Shown: piece after piece, positions 6,982 to 14,784 of the stretch
Layout of the letters: every line of letters begins with the position of its first letter
How positions within the stretch are numbered: position 1 is the first letter of the stretch
NCBI GenBank assembly: GCA_046094425.1
Contig: JBJTHI010000112.1
Location: 1-14,893 of the forward strand
DNA: 14,893 nucleotides
Direction: 5' to 3'
DNA from: JANPCX01 sp046094425
GTDB taxonomy: Bacteria > Pseudomonadota > Gammaproteobacteria > Burkholderiales > Burkholderiaceae_C
Made by a program: the position numbers and the translations under genes
Notes under the pieces: model-generated
Seen by the model: the letters and a program-made list of their open reading frames with translations, nothing else
What the model was told of the DNA's origin: nothing
The model's database searches: none

Positions 6982-7716
6982 ATGCAATACCAGCCCTCCC
7001 CCACATCCGCGACGGCACCCGTCCTGGTAACCCGTGGACTGAACAAGGTGTACAGCAGTGGCGAGGTGCAGGTACATGCCTTGCGGGACGTGGATCTGGA
7101 GATACGCCGCGGGGAATTCATCGTGCTGCTCGGTGCATCGGGCAGTGGCAAATCCACCTTGCTCAACATCCTGGGTGGTTTGGACGTGCCCAGCAGCGGC
7201 AGCGTGCGTTTTTTTGACCATACCCTCAGCGAGGCCAGCGAGGCCGAACTCACCACCTACCGGCGCGAGCATGTCGGTTTTGTATTTCAGTTCTACAACT
7301 TGATACCGAGTTTGACGGTGCGCGAAAACGTGGCCCTGGTGACCGACATCGCAACCAGCCCCATGCCGGTCGACGAGGCCATCGACTTGGTTGGCCTAAC
7401 ACCGCGCCGTGACCATTTCCCGGCGCAGTTGTCGGGCGGAGAGCAGCAGCGCGTGGCGATCGCGCGTGCGATTGTCAAACGCCCTGAACTGCTGCTCTGC
7501 GACGAGCCCACCGGCGCACTGGACTACCAAACCGGCAAGCTGGTGCTGGAGGTCATCGCGCGCATCAACCGCGAACTGGGGGCCACCGCCGTCGTCATCA
7601 CCCACAACGCCGCGATTGCTGGCATGGCCCATCGGGTGATTTACCTTGGTGATGGTCGCATTCAGAAGATCGAGACCAATACACAGCAACTGCAGCCGTC
7701 CGAGCTCTCGTGGTGA
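6982..7716 (+). CDS. ABC transporter ATPase, MacB/LolD type
   Basis: A 244-residue ATPase with every expected motif: Walker A GASGSGKST at 51-59, Q-loop Q103, signature LSGGEQQR at 150-157, Walker B LLLCDEP at 170-176 with catalytic E175, and H-loop H208. The sequence around VFQFYNLIPSLTVRENV is typical of the MacB/LolD/FtsE group, which powers mechanotransmission-type permeases rather than channel transporters. ATG 6982 has no strong ribosome binding site, but no better in-frame start is seen. It is first in a three-gene unit: the permease gene starts at the stop codon and the adaptor follows. It would act on the cytoplasmic face of the inner membrane. The FNR-type operator is centred 61 bp upstream. 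Confidence 0.92.
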   Translation: MQYQPSPTSATAPVLVTRGLNKVYSSGEVQVHALRDVDLEIRRGEFIVLLGASGSGKSTLLNILGGLDVPSSGSVRFFDHTLSEASEAELTTYRREHVGFVFQFYNLIPSLTVRENVALVTDIATSPMPVDEAIDLVGLTPRRDHFPAQLSGGEQQRVAIARAIVKRPELLLCDEPTGALDYQTGKLVLEVIARINRELGATAVVITHNAAIAGMAHRVIYLGDGRIQKIETNTQQLQPSELSW

Positions 7717-7721
7717 CCGAG

Positions 7722-10091
7722 ATGAAAGCACTCGACCGCAAACTGCTGCGTGACCTGCGTCTGATGTGGAGCCAGGCACTGACGATTGCGCTCGTCGTCG
7801 CCAGTGGCATTGGCGGTTTCATCACGACCTTGTCAGCAGTTGATTCACTGGCACTGGCACGCGACCGTTTTTATGCGCAAGGGCGTTTTGCCGATGTATT
7901 CGCCAGCGTCAAACGCGCCCCCAACGCGCTGGCCGAGTCGCTGCGCGCCACGCCAGGCGTGGCCGATGTTCAGACCACGATTGAGCAAATCGTGCGCATT
8001 GAACTCGGTGGCGTGTCCGACCCCATCATCGGCCAGTTGATCGGTGTGGATGGGCGCAAGCCACCGCAAATGAACCGCGTCGTGCTGCGCAACGGCCGCG
8101 CGCTGGACGATGTGCGGACGGGCGGGGCATTGATCCCCGCACTCGTGTCAGCAGGGTTTGCCGACAAACGCGGCCTCAAACCGGGTTCACAGGTGCACGC
8201 CTTGATCAATGGCAAACAGCGCACGCTTGAAATCACCGGCATCGCGATGTCACCCGAGTTCATTTTTGCCGGCCTGATGGGCATGCCAGACCTGCGCGGC
8301 TTTGGGGTGTTTTGGGTGCCGCGCGAAACCTTGGCCGCGGCCTATGACATGGAGGGTGCATTCAACCGCGTGGCGGTCAAGCTGGCGCCGGGTGCTTCCG
8401 AACAGGTCGTGGTGGACGCGTTGTCGGCGCAGCTCGGGCGATACGGTGGTCGCGAGGCGCATGGTCGAAAGCAGCAGCCCTCGCACGCCATGCTCGACAA
8501 CGAGATCAAAGAGCAGCATGTGTTGGGTACCGTGCTGCCGTCCATCTTTCTGGGCGTGGCCGCTTTTTTGCTCAACGTGGTGGTGTCACGGCTGGTGGCG
8601 ACACAACGCGAGCAGATTGCAGCACTGAAAGCACTCGGTTATCCGAACCGCACCATCGTCGCGCATTGCCTGAAGCTGGTGCTGATGATTGTGGCCGTCG
8701 GCATGCTGCTCGGCGTGTTCATTGGCGACCGTCTGGGGACCATGTTCACGGGTCTGTATGCCGAGTTCTTCTACTTCCCGCACTTCGCACACCGCATCGA
8801 ACCCTGGCTGTTGCTGGTGAGTTTGGGCATCATCGTGGTCACGGCGGTGCTGGGCACGCTCAATGCGATTCTCGCCACCGTGCGCCTGGCACCGGCCGAG
8901 GCGATGCGGCCACCGGCACCGGGGCGTTATCAAAGGACGGTGCTCGAGCGTCTGGGCATCACCCGCATCGGGCCAGCGTTGACCATGATCCTGCGCAACA
9001 TGGAGCGCCGTCCGCTGCGCACGGCGCTGTCGATCGGCGGTGTGGCGGCGGCGGTGGCCATCGTCGTGATGGGCAACTTTTTTCGTGATGCGATCGAACA
9101 CATTGTCGATTCGCAGTTCAATGTGGCGATGCGCAGCGACGTGATCGTCTGGATGACCGAAGCCAGCGACAACGCGGCCCGCCATGAAGTGGCGCGCCTG
9201 CCGGGGGTGATTGCCATCGAGTCGGGCCGCGATGTGGCGGTGCGTTTTGTCAATGGCCATTTGAGCGAACGGGGTCAGATTCGTGGTCACACACGGCATG
9301 CCGAGTTGACACGCATCGTCGACCAAAACAACCGCGAGGTCAGTCGGCTCGACGACGATGGCCTGGTCATGACCGACCGCTTGGCCGACAAACTCGGTTT
9401 GCGCGTTGGCGATACGGTGCAAGTTCAGGTGCTGGAAGGCAGGCGGCAAACACGCACTGCGGTTCTTTCTGCCACCGCGCGCGAGATGATGGGGCTCAAT
9501 GCCTACATGGAACGTCACGCGCTGAACCGGCTGTTGCAAGAGGGCGAGGCGGCGACCTGGTTTGCTGTGGCGGTGGAACGCGGGCGCGAGTCGGATTTCC
9601 TCCAAGCCAGCAAAGGGTTGCCGCGCATCGTCGGTGCCTTCAGCAAGGCCACACTGCTGCGCAATATGCAAGAGGTCAGCGCGCGTAATGTGCGCATCAT
9701 GAGCACGGTGCTGACGTTGTTTGCATCGGTGATCGCCGTCGGTGTCGTCTACAACAACGCGCGTATCGCTTTGGCTGAACGCAGTTGGGAATTGGCTTCG
9801 CTGCGTGTGCTGGGTTTCAGCCGCGCCGAGGTCTCGGGCCTGCTGCTCGGCGAGATGGCGATCGGCATCGCCGTCGCACTGCCCCTGGGCATGCTGCTCG
9901 GGTATGGGCTGGTGAACCTGGTGGTTGATCTGTTGAAGTCGGACCAGTTCTCGTTTCCGGTGGTGATACGGCCGCCCACCTATGCCTGGGCCGCCCTGGC
10001 GGTGCTGGCTTCGGGGCTCGCCAGCGCCCTGGTGGTGCGTCGGCGAATTGACCAACTTGACATGGTGGCCGCGCTCAAAACAAGGGAGTAA
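7722..10091 (+). CDS. FtsX/MacB-type ABC transporter permease
   Basis: A 789-residue inner-membrane protein counted from ATG 7722; GTG at 7710 or 7713 would overlap the ATPase stop and add up to 4 residues. It has two FtsX-like halves. Each has one helix before a large periplasmic domain and three after it. Helices are visible in ALTIALVVASGIGGF, VLPSIFLGVAAFLLNVVV, LVLMIVAVGMLLGVF, LLLVSLGIIVVTAVLG, then TALSIGGVAAAVAIVVM, VLTLFASVIAVGVVY, GEMAIGIAVALPLGMLL and YAWAALAVLASGLASAL. Such a duplicated permease probably works as one chain with an ATPase dimer. The family drives lipids, lipoproteins, peptides or small molecules through the periplasm; the substrate is unknown. The downstream adaptor gene begins 5 bp after its stop. 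Confidence 0.9.
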   Translation: MKALDRKLLRDLRLMWSQALTIALVVASGIGGFITTLSAVDSLALARDRFYAQGRFADVFASVKRAPNALAESLRATPGVADVQTTIEQIVRIELGGVSDPIIGQLIGVDGRKPPQMNRVVLRNGRALDDVRTGGALIPALVSAGFADKRGLKPGSQVHALINGKQRTLEITGIAMSPEFIFAGLMGMPDLRGFGVFWVPRETLAAAYDMEGAFNRVAVKLAPGASEQVVVDALSAQLGRYGGREAHGRKQQPSHAMLDNEIKEQHVLGTVLPSIFLGVAAFLLNVVVSRLVATQREQIAALKALGYPNRTIVAHCLKLVLMIVAVGMLLGVFIGDRLGTMFTGLYAEFFYFPHFAHRIEPWLLLVSLGIIVVTAVLGTLNAILATVRLAPAEAMRPPAPGRYQRTVLERLGITRIGPALTMILRNMERRPLRTALSIGGVAAAVAIVVMGNFFRDAIEHIVDSQFNVAMRSDVIVWMTEASDNAARHEVARLPGVIAIESGRDVAVRFVNGHLSERGQIRGHTRHAELTRIVDQNNREVSRLDDDGLVMTDRLADKLGLRVGDTVQVQVLEGRRQTRTAVLSATAREMMGLNAYMERHALNRLLQEGEAATWFAVAVERGRESDFLQASKGLPRIVGAFSKATLLRNMQEVSARNVRIMSTVLTLFASVIAVGVVYNNARIALAERSWELASLRVLGFSRAEVSGLLLGEMAIGIAVALPLGMLLGYGLVNLVVDLLKSDQFSFPVVIRPPTYAWAALAVLASGLASALVVRRRIDQLDMVAALKTRE

Positions 10092-10096
10092 GAGTC

Positions 10097-11332
10097 ATGA
10101 CACGCAACACTTGGATGTGGGGTGCCGCTGCCCTGCTGGCCACCGCGCTGCTCTTGGGGTGGGCCTTTGCGCCGCGTGCGGTTGAGGTCGAGGTGGCCAC
10201 GGCGACCGAGGACCGCTTTCAAACCACCATCGACGAAGACGGAAAAACCCGTTTACGCGAACGTTTCACCGTCTCGGCCCCCTTGACGGGACGCCTGGAG
10301 CGCATTCAATGGCGTGAAGGCGACTGGTTGGAAGCAGGCACGGTGGTGGCCACCCTGACGCCGGTGCTCTCGCCCCTGCTGGACGAACGCAGCGCACGCG
10401 AGTTGCAGGCACGTCTGGAGGCCGCACAAGCGGGCTTGGAGCGCAGCAGCGTTCGCATCGAGCGCGCCAAGGTGGCTCTGGCACAAACCCAGCAAGAGTT
10501 GCGGCGCAACGAACAGTTGGCCCGACAAGGTTTCGTATCGGCGAGCAAGCTGGACGTGGACCAACTGGCCGTTCAAGCGGCCGAGAAAGAAGTCGAGACG
10601 GCCCTGCAGGACCAGCATGTGGCACGCCACGACGTGGCGCAGGCCCAGGCGGCCCTGAGCGCAGTGCGGCCCGTCCAAGGGGCACACGCCCCCTCGCGGT
10701 TTGAAGTGCGCGCGCCGGCGCGTGGCCGGGTGCTACGCATCCTGCAAAGCAGCGAAGCCTCGGTGACCGTGGGCACCGCGCTGTTAGAGATGGGCGACAC
10801 CACTCAAATGGAAATAGTCGCCGAGTTGTTGACCAGCGACGCCCTCAAAGCGGTACCGGGCAGTCAAGTGCGGATCGTGGGTTGGGGTGGGCCGGGTGTG
10901 CTGCAAGGGCGGGTGCGCCGCACCGAGCCCGCCGCTTTCACCAAGGTGTCGGCCTTGGGCGTGGAGGAGCAGCGCGTCAAAGTCCTGATCGACATCACCA
11001 GCCCACCCGAGCAGTGGACGATGTTGGGAGATGGTTTTCACGTCAGTCTGCGCATCGTCACATTGACCGTGGAGCGCGCCTTGGTGGTGCCTGTCAGCGC
11101 CGTGTTTCCCATGCCCAGCCGGGTCAATCCCAGCAACGAGAAGCCCGCACCGGCTGAACATGCCGTCTTCGTGGTCGAAAACGGCCGCGCCGTGTTGCGG
11201 CCTGTGCAGTTGGGGGGCCGCAATGGCAGTCAAGCCTGGCTGCGTGGCGGTTTGAATGCCAACGCGACCGTGGTGGTTTACCCACCACCACGGGTTGTGG
11301 ACGGGGTGCGCGTCAAGCCGCGCAAGGTGTAG
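10097..11332 (+). CDS. HlyD/MacA-type periplasmic adaptor protein
   Basis: A 411-residue protein starting at ATG 10097; its ribosome binding site AAGGGAG overlaps the permease stop, so the genes are translationally close. Residues 8-25 form an uncleaved-looking N-terminal membrane anchor. The first lipoyl half-motif lies near 58-85 (SAPLTGRLERIQWREGDWLEAG). Residues about 105-190 are a long coiled-coil hairpin rich in A, E, Q and R, followed by the second lipoyl half (APARGRVLRILQ) and beta-barrel strands with ALVVPVSAVF. This is the membrane-fusion protein that links an ABC or RND pump to an outer-membrane channel. No TolC-like gene is in the window, so the unit may use one encoded elsewhere or deliver to the periplasm. 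With the ATPase and permease it makes a MacAB-like tripartite exporter. Confidence 0.9.
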   Translation: MTRNTWMWGAAALLATALLLGWAFAPRAVEVEVATATEDRFQTTIDEDGKTRLRERFTVSAPLTGRLERIQWREGDWLEAGTVVATLTPVLSPLLDERSARELQARLEAAQAGLERSSVRIERAKVALAQTQQELRRNEQLARQGFVSASKLDVDQLAVQAAEKEVETALQDQHVARHDVAQAQAALSAVRPVQGAHAPSRFEVRAPARGRVLRILQSSEASVTVGTALLEMGDTTQMEIVAELLTSDALKAVPGSQVRIVGWGGPGVLQGRVRRTEPAAFTKVSALGVEEQRVKVLIDITSPPEQWTMLGDGFHVSLRIVTLTVERALVVPVSAVFPMPSRVNPSNEKPAPAEHAVFVVENGRAVLRPVQLGGRNGSQAWLRGGLNANATVVVYPPPRVVDGVRVKPRKV

Positions 11333-11362
11333 CGATGAATCGCATGGTGCCTTGATGCCAAC

Positions 11363-11385
11363 GGCCCTCCCCGAGCGGGGAGGCC
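11363..11385. terminator. GC-rich hairpin between convergent genes
   Basis: GGC(C)CTCCCCG-AG-CGGGGAGGCC forms a 10-bp stem with one bulged C and a 2-nt centre. It sits in the 79-bp gap between the adaptor stop (11332) and the convergent dockerin-protein stop (11412). No T-run follows on either strand, so it is a weak intrinsic terminator or a bidirectional mRNA end-protecting hairpin. Confidence 0.45.
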
Positions 11386-11411
11386 GCGTTGACAAGGCAA
11401 AGCCTCCACCC

Positions 11412-13160
11412 CTATTGGCACGACTGCCCACCGGGTCTGCTGAACAGTGTGGCAAGTTTGCGCGCATCGGCCACGTTGACTTTGCCGTCCCCGTTCAAGT
11501 CATAACTCGCCGGTTTGGGGCCTGTGCTGACCAAGGCCGCCATCAAGAGGCTCAGGTCGGTGTTGTCAATGCAACCGTCTTGGTTCAGGTCGGCGGAGTT
11601 GGCGAGGGGCCCTGCTTCAAAGGCACCGATGTCACAGGCCGCAATGCCGTTGCCATCGCCGTCTTGAGGGCGTGCGGTTCCACGTTGGTCGGTGGCAGGA
11701 CAATCCGCCACGTTGCCGGCATCAATGGCTTTGCTGCCCGCCAGCAAACGGTGGGTCAAGGTGGGCCCGCCGTTGTCGGCCAATAGACCCAGGGCCGGGT
11801 CGCCGGTCAGAAAACCTTTGGCCAGCGCACTGCAACCGCCGTTCTCGATCAAGCTGTTGGTTCCGAGAATGATTTCACCGTTGTTGCTGCAGTCATCCTT
11901 GGCCACCCCATTGCCATAGACAGCCACACTGCCATAGTTGTCCGCCAGCAAGGTATTGATGAGCGTCAAGGTGGCGTTTTGTCCGTTAGACGGTGCGTAG
12001 TTCCAAACACCTCCGCCAAATCGTCCCGCGCTGTTGGCCGCCACCGTCACGTTGACCAGCTTCAAACTGTTGTAGTTCAGGATGCCACCGCCATCGCCTA
12101 AACCTCCCGCAGCCCGGTTTCCTGAGAACGTGCTGTTCACCACCGTGCCCACTGCGTTGCTGCCATTGGCCAAGCCGCCGCCATTGGCGCCTGCCTCGTT
12201 GTCAGTGATTTGACTGGCCTCAATCGACAACACCGCCCGGTTGAGAATGCCGCCGCCATCCACCGGGGCACGGTTTGCGTAGATCTTGCTTCTGACGATG
12301 CTCATGGTGCCCGACTCATTGAGCACGGCTCCCCCACGCCCGACGTTGTTGAAGAAGCTACAAGCGGTGACCGTGGCTTTGCCGCTGTTAAGGTTGACCA
12401 GGCCACCCCCCGAAGAGTCTTGGACAACGCAGCTGGACAGGTTGACTTCACCTTGGTTAAAAATCGCCCCCAGTTTGTCTAAATTGCCTGCATCGGAAGA
12501 GCGTGCGTTTTTCAGCACGATTTGATTGAGCGACAGTTTGCCCGTTCCATCAATATGGAAAAAACGAAAGGCGGGTGCGGCGACATCTCGCTCAATGATC
12601 GCCCCATTGCCATTGATCACGACCTCGCCAACGATCTTGGGCAGCCCATTGGCGCCGTTGAGCACGCTGGTTTCTGCGGCACTGGTCAAGGTATAGGTTC
12701 CCGCAGCCAAGTTGATGGTGTCCGGCTCAGGGGTGGTGTTGGCCAGCGCAATGGCCTGAATCAAACCATAAGAATCACCCGCCGCCACATTAAAAACGGC
12801 GGCACGTGCGGGCATGGCCCAGGCGAGAACAACAAGGGCGGCGAGGCCAAGCCAGCTTTTTTTTCGTGTGAGATGGGTGGCCGTTGCCCCTTTGGTGGAC
12901 GAAACGAACCACAGCAACCCCAAAGCTGTCAGCAATAAGAGAACGGTGGACGGTACGGGAATGGCCACCGATGCATTGTTGGTCACCACATTGACGATCT
13001 GATTGCCATCGGCGTCGCTCAACACGGCCGACCCCACAGGGAACATGAAGGCCGTGGACTCGATCCCCGCGACCATGCTCGGCATGTAAAAGAACAGTGT
13101 TGCGATTAGGAAGCTGTCACTTTGTAAGTCTTCCAAGTACGGGCCTGTGCAAAAAAACAA
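11412..13160 (-). CDS. Open frame: PEP-CTERM-like tail joined to a beta-helix / choice-of-anchor Q / dockerin protein
   Basis: The uninterrupted frame codes 582 residues, counted from TTG 13160, but its first 100 belong by content to the preceding cohesin gene. Residues 68-85 (PVPSTVLLLLTALGLLWF, from IPVP) resemble a PEP-CTERM sorting signal. Residues 98-120 then form a second signal peptide (TRKKSWLGLAAL...MPARA, cut before AVFNV). From there come parallel beta-helix repeats with GGGI/GGGL turns (about 250-440), a choice-of-anchor Q ending (DNGGPTLTH, AIDAG, DGDGNGIAACDIGAFEAG, about 445-517) and a type I dockerin (524-572). No ATG starts the second protein near its signal peptide; TTG codons around 12921-12933 are the only in-frame candidates seen, without a good ribosome binding site. 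The mature dockerin protein would be exported and probably surface-located. No catalytic residues are recognised. Confidence 0.75.
   Translation of the reverse strand: MFFCTGPYLEDLQSDSFLIATLFFYMPSMVAGIESTAFMFPVGSAVLSDADGNQIVNVVTNNASVAIPVPSTVLLLLTALGLLWFVSSTKGATATHLTRKKSWLGLAALVVLAWAMPARAAVFNVAAGDSYGLIQAIALANTTPEPDTINLAAGTYTLTSAAETSVLNGANGLPKIVGEVVINGNGAIIERDVAAPAFRFFHIDGTGKLSLNQIVLKNARSSDAGNLDKLGAIFNQGEVNLSSCVVQDSSGGGLVNLNSGKATVTACSFFNNVGRGGAVLNESGTMSIVRSKIYANRAPVDGGGILNRAVLSIEASQITDNEAGANGGGLANGSNAVGTVVNSTFSGNRAAGGLGDGGGILNYNSLKLVNVTVAANSAGRFGGGVWNYAPSNGQNATLTLINTLLADNYGSVAVYGNGVAKDDCSNNGEIILGTNSLIENGGCSALAKGFLTGDPALGLLADNGGPTLTHRLLAGSKAIDAGNVADCPATDQRGTARPQDGDGNGIAACDIGAFEAGPLANSADLNQDGCIDNTDLSLLMAALVSTGPKPASYDLNGDGKVNVADARKLATLFSRPGGQSCQ
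11440..11591 (-). other. Type I dockerin domain (part of the beta-helix protein)
   Basis: Two calcium-binding loops of the dockerin pattern are visible: DLNQDGCIDNTD and DLNGDGKVNVAD. Both follow D-x-N-x-D-G-x-(I/V)-(D/N)-x-x-D and are 30 residues apart, each followed by a helix (LSLLMAALV and ARKLATLF). This is the complete duplicated arrangement that binds cohesins in cellulosomes and in some non-cellulosomal systems. Confidence 0.85.
12861..12959 (-). other. PEP-CTERM-like sorting signal inside the open frame
   Basis: IPVPST plus a hydrophobic stretch (VLLLLTALGLLWF), then a hydrophilic tail ending in RKK, resembles the exosortase recognition region, with V in place of the E of PEP. Normally such a signal ends its protein, but here the frame continues directly into a signal peptide. 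An exosortase gene is not in the window. Confidence 0.55.
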
Positions 13161-13525
13161 GAAGCCCCGGAGGCTTCAAGCAACGAGACCTCCAAAAATC
13201 GGAAGATGCCCGCTGTGCTGCTGTCGGAGGTGACGAATGTTTGAGCGGTGTCGGCGGCATTGCCCAAACCACTGCCCAGGCTGGAACCGATCATGAGGAG
13301 CTGAAGCACCGCAGGGTCGTAAGCCACCGTCAAGTCGAAGGCACCCAGCAAAGTGTTGGTGCCACCGCTTTGTAAGCCGCTGACAACCACATCGACCAAT
13401 AAATTCCCTTGCGGATGGATGTGGGGGCTTTGCGGCACCAAGGACAGGGTCGGCATCGCGACGACTGTTCCGCTGATAAAAACAGCTGCAAACAGGCAGC
13501 AAAACGTCCGAACGAACTTATTCAT
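13106..13525 (-). CDS. Cohesin-like domain secreted protein, frame broken near its end
   Basis: ATG 13525 has a good ribosome binding site (TGGAG 7 nt upstream on the minus strand). The frame reads 139 residues. Residues 1-23 are a signal peptide (RTFCCLFAAVFISGTVVA). Residues 26-125 look like a cohesin domain: LLVDVVVSGLQ, then LGAFDLTVAYDPAVLQLLMIG, then SLGSGLGNA and IFRFLEVSLLEASG. After the run of seven T the frame reads AQARTWKTYKVTAS and stops, which is not cohesin-like. The overlapping frame carries the expected last strand and tail (GIESTAFMFPVGSAVLSDADG and the PEP-CTERM-like segment). One extra T would join them into about 222 residues, a sensible length for a cohesin/PEP-CTERM protein. 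As sequenced, the product would lack its anchor. It could be a pseudogene, a slippage-controlled gene or a sequencing error. Confidence 0.7.
   Translation of the reverse strand: MNKFVRTFCCLFAAVFISGTVVAMPTLSLVPQSPHIHPQGNLLVDVVVSGLQSGGTNTLLGAFDLTVAYDPAVLQLLMIGSSLGSGLGNAADTAQTFVTSDSSTAGIFRFLEVSLLEASGASCFFAQARTWKTYKVTAS
13151..13157 (-). repeat. Homopolymer (T7 on the coding strand) at the frame break
   Basis: Seven A on the plus strand are TTTTTTT in the cohesin gene, read TGT-TTT-TTT-GCA. With eight T the frame would become TGT-TTT-TTT-TGC and continue into the rest of the cohesin domain and the sorting signal. The tract is exactly where the two halves of the domain lie in different frames. 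Confidence 0.8.
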
Positions 13526-13793
13526 GTAAATCTCCAGAAGTTGATTTTTTTACTGCTTCTTGAGTTTAGGGAGTTTGGCTCCCGGTTTGCTTGCGCCACA
13601 TCAAGTCATGGATCAATGCCCTGAGCCACCAGCCGGTTGAGCATGTTGGGTGTCACTGGCAAACGGCTCCAGAAAAAAGATCCGCTGCTTGGGTTGACCT
13701 TTGTCAAAACGCACCAGGGCGTCCGCAGATGCGGTGGGGTGATTCATGCGCCAAACGTTTTGAAACACTGGCTCCCTAAAGTCGCACCCTGGG
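13526..13793. other. 268-bp gap between the cohesin gene and the CHAD gene
   Basis: It must hold the leftward promoter of the cohesin gene; no clear -35/-10 pair stands out. A small hairpin GGGAG-TTTGG-CTCCC is at 13569-13583. The minus-strand frame is open from 13798 to 13613 (ending LVRFDKGQPKQRIFFLEPF...) and continues upstream into the CHAD gene in another frame. It could be an old coding remnant but has no recognisable family or start. A TTGAC-CTTT-GTCAA palindrome at 13694-13707 is a poor FNR match. Confidence 0.4.
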
Positions 13794-14744
13794 TCATGTG
13801 GGGGGATGTGAAAGCAGCAGAGACAATTCGTGTTTCTTGAGCATCGCAATGCCGCGCAGTATTTCTGTGAGGTCTGATGGCAAGTGCAGCTCATCGGCCA
13901 GACTGACTGCACGCGCAAAATCGCGATCCCTTCCAATGCCACACTGAAGCTGCGTCGCCTCGCGGTGCCACTCTTTCACCTGCTTGTGTGGCAGCGCGGG
14001 TTCCAGCATTTCTATGCTGTAGCGCAGAGTTTTGGCACAGATGCGGATGCGGTGCTGGTGTTTTTCGGCATCCGCGGATTGTTTTGCCCGACTCAATTCT
14101 TTGCGCAGTTGAGCGATTCTGTGTTTTGCCCAGGCGCGCAGATCGGCTGCGCCAATGCTGTGCGAACAAAAGAGAGCGTCGCATAGAGGCATATCCGCTA
14201 TCCATTGCGAAATGTCTGCCAACGCACGAGCTACTTCGGGCTCAAGCAGGGCGGCGCGAGCCGCCTTGCGCTCAAGCCTGTCGGCCCGGGCAAACGTTTG
14301 CGTGATGCGCCTCCACGCTTGCTCCAGCGTGTGGTCCGTTGCTAAGAATGCTTCGGCCAATGCGGGCAGGGTCTGGTAGCGGGCCACGTCAAGATCTCGC
14401 AAGCGTCCGAGCGATTTCAGCATCGGCTGCAGCGCGACAGTGGAAGGAATGTGCTTCTTAACGAGAATCGGCTTGAAGAGGCGCATGGCGCTTTTGAATC
14501 GCCTCCAGTCCACTCGGGTCTGGTGCACCACATCTGGCGCGTTCGAAGTGCGCAGCCGACCCAGATTGGCACAAAACCGCGCAAACGTTGCGCCCAGCAG
14601 GGTCTGGGCAGCTGCTGGCAGCGACGCGTTGGGCGGGACTGGGTTTCGAAAAATATCAGCGATGGGTTTGAAGCTCAACGGATTGACATTGTTCAAGATG
14701 GCGCCTCGCCCTGTCCCAAAACGCATCGTTTTTACTTGTTCCAT
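13794..14744 (-). CDS. CHAD-domain protein
   Basis: A 316-residue protein starting at ATG 14744 (a TTG directly before it is less likely), with a weak AGGT upstream. CHAD domains are all-helical with conserved histidines and basic residues, and several bind polyphosphate. Visible motifs are VHQTRVDWRRFKSAMRLFKP at about 73-92, LGRLRDLDVAR at about 112-122, and in the second half HQHRIRICAKTLRYSIEML and QCGIGRDRDFARA, the duplicated H-x-x-R-(I/V) and RD pattern. No CYTH domain is fused. The first 45 residues are not CHAD-like and hold no signal peptide. It seems to stand alone: no polyphosphate gene is within the window. Lower GC than the exporter region by eye. Confidence 0.82.
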   Translation of the reverse strand: MEQVKTMRFGTGRGAILNNVNPLSFKPIADIFRNPVPPNASLPAAAQTLLGATFARFCANLGRLRTSNAPDVVHQTRVDWRRFKSAMRLFKPILVKKHIPSTVALQPMLKSLGRLRDLDVARYQTLPALAEAFLATDHTLEQAWRRITQTFARADRLERKAARAALLEPEVARALADISQWIADMPLCDALFCSHSIGAADLRAWAKHRIAQLRKELSRAKQSADAEKHQHRIRICAKTLRYSIEMLEPALPHKQVKEWHREATQLQCGIGRDRDFARAVSLADELHLPSDLTEILRGIAMLKKHELSLLLSHPPT

Positions 14745-14784
14745 CAAGAGTGCACCTGATTAGCGACAAACCTCAGCTGCACGA

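Noticed and set aside
6838..7272. N-terminal extension of the ligase frame to 7272
   Set aside because: It would overlap the ABC ATPase gene and the divergent promoter and has no ligase-like sequence; ATG 6837 has a ribosome binding site.
8586..10055. 489-codon minus-strand open frame
   Set aside because: It lies fully opposite the FtsX-type permease and its composition (very His-, Gln- and Arg-rich, no domains) is typical of the antisense shadow of a GC-rich gene.
12857..12864. Run of eight T (A8 on the coding strand) as a second frame break
   Set aside because: The present frame reads sensibly through it into a good signal peptide (TRKKSWLGLAAL), and shifting it gives no better protein on either side.
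13694..13707. TTGAC-CTTT-GTCAA as a fourth FNR operator
   Set aside because: Both half sites deviate from consensus, it is about 175 bp from the cohesin start, and it lies in DNA that may be a coding remnant.
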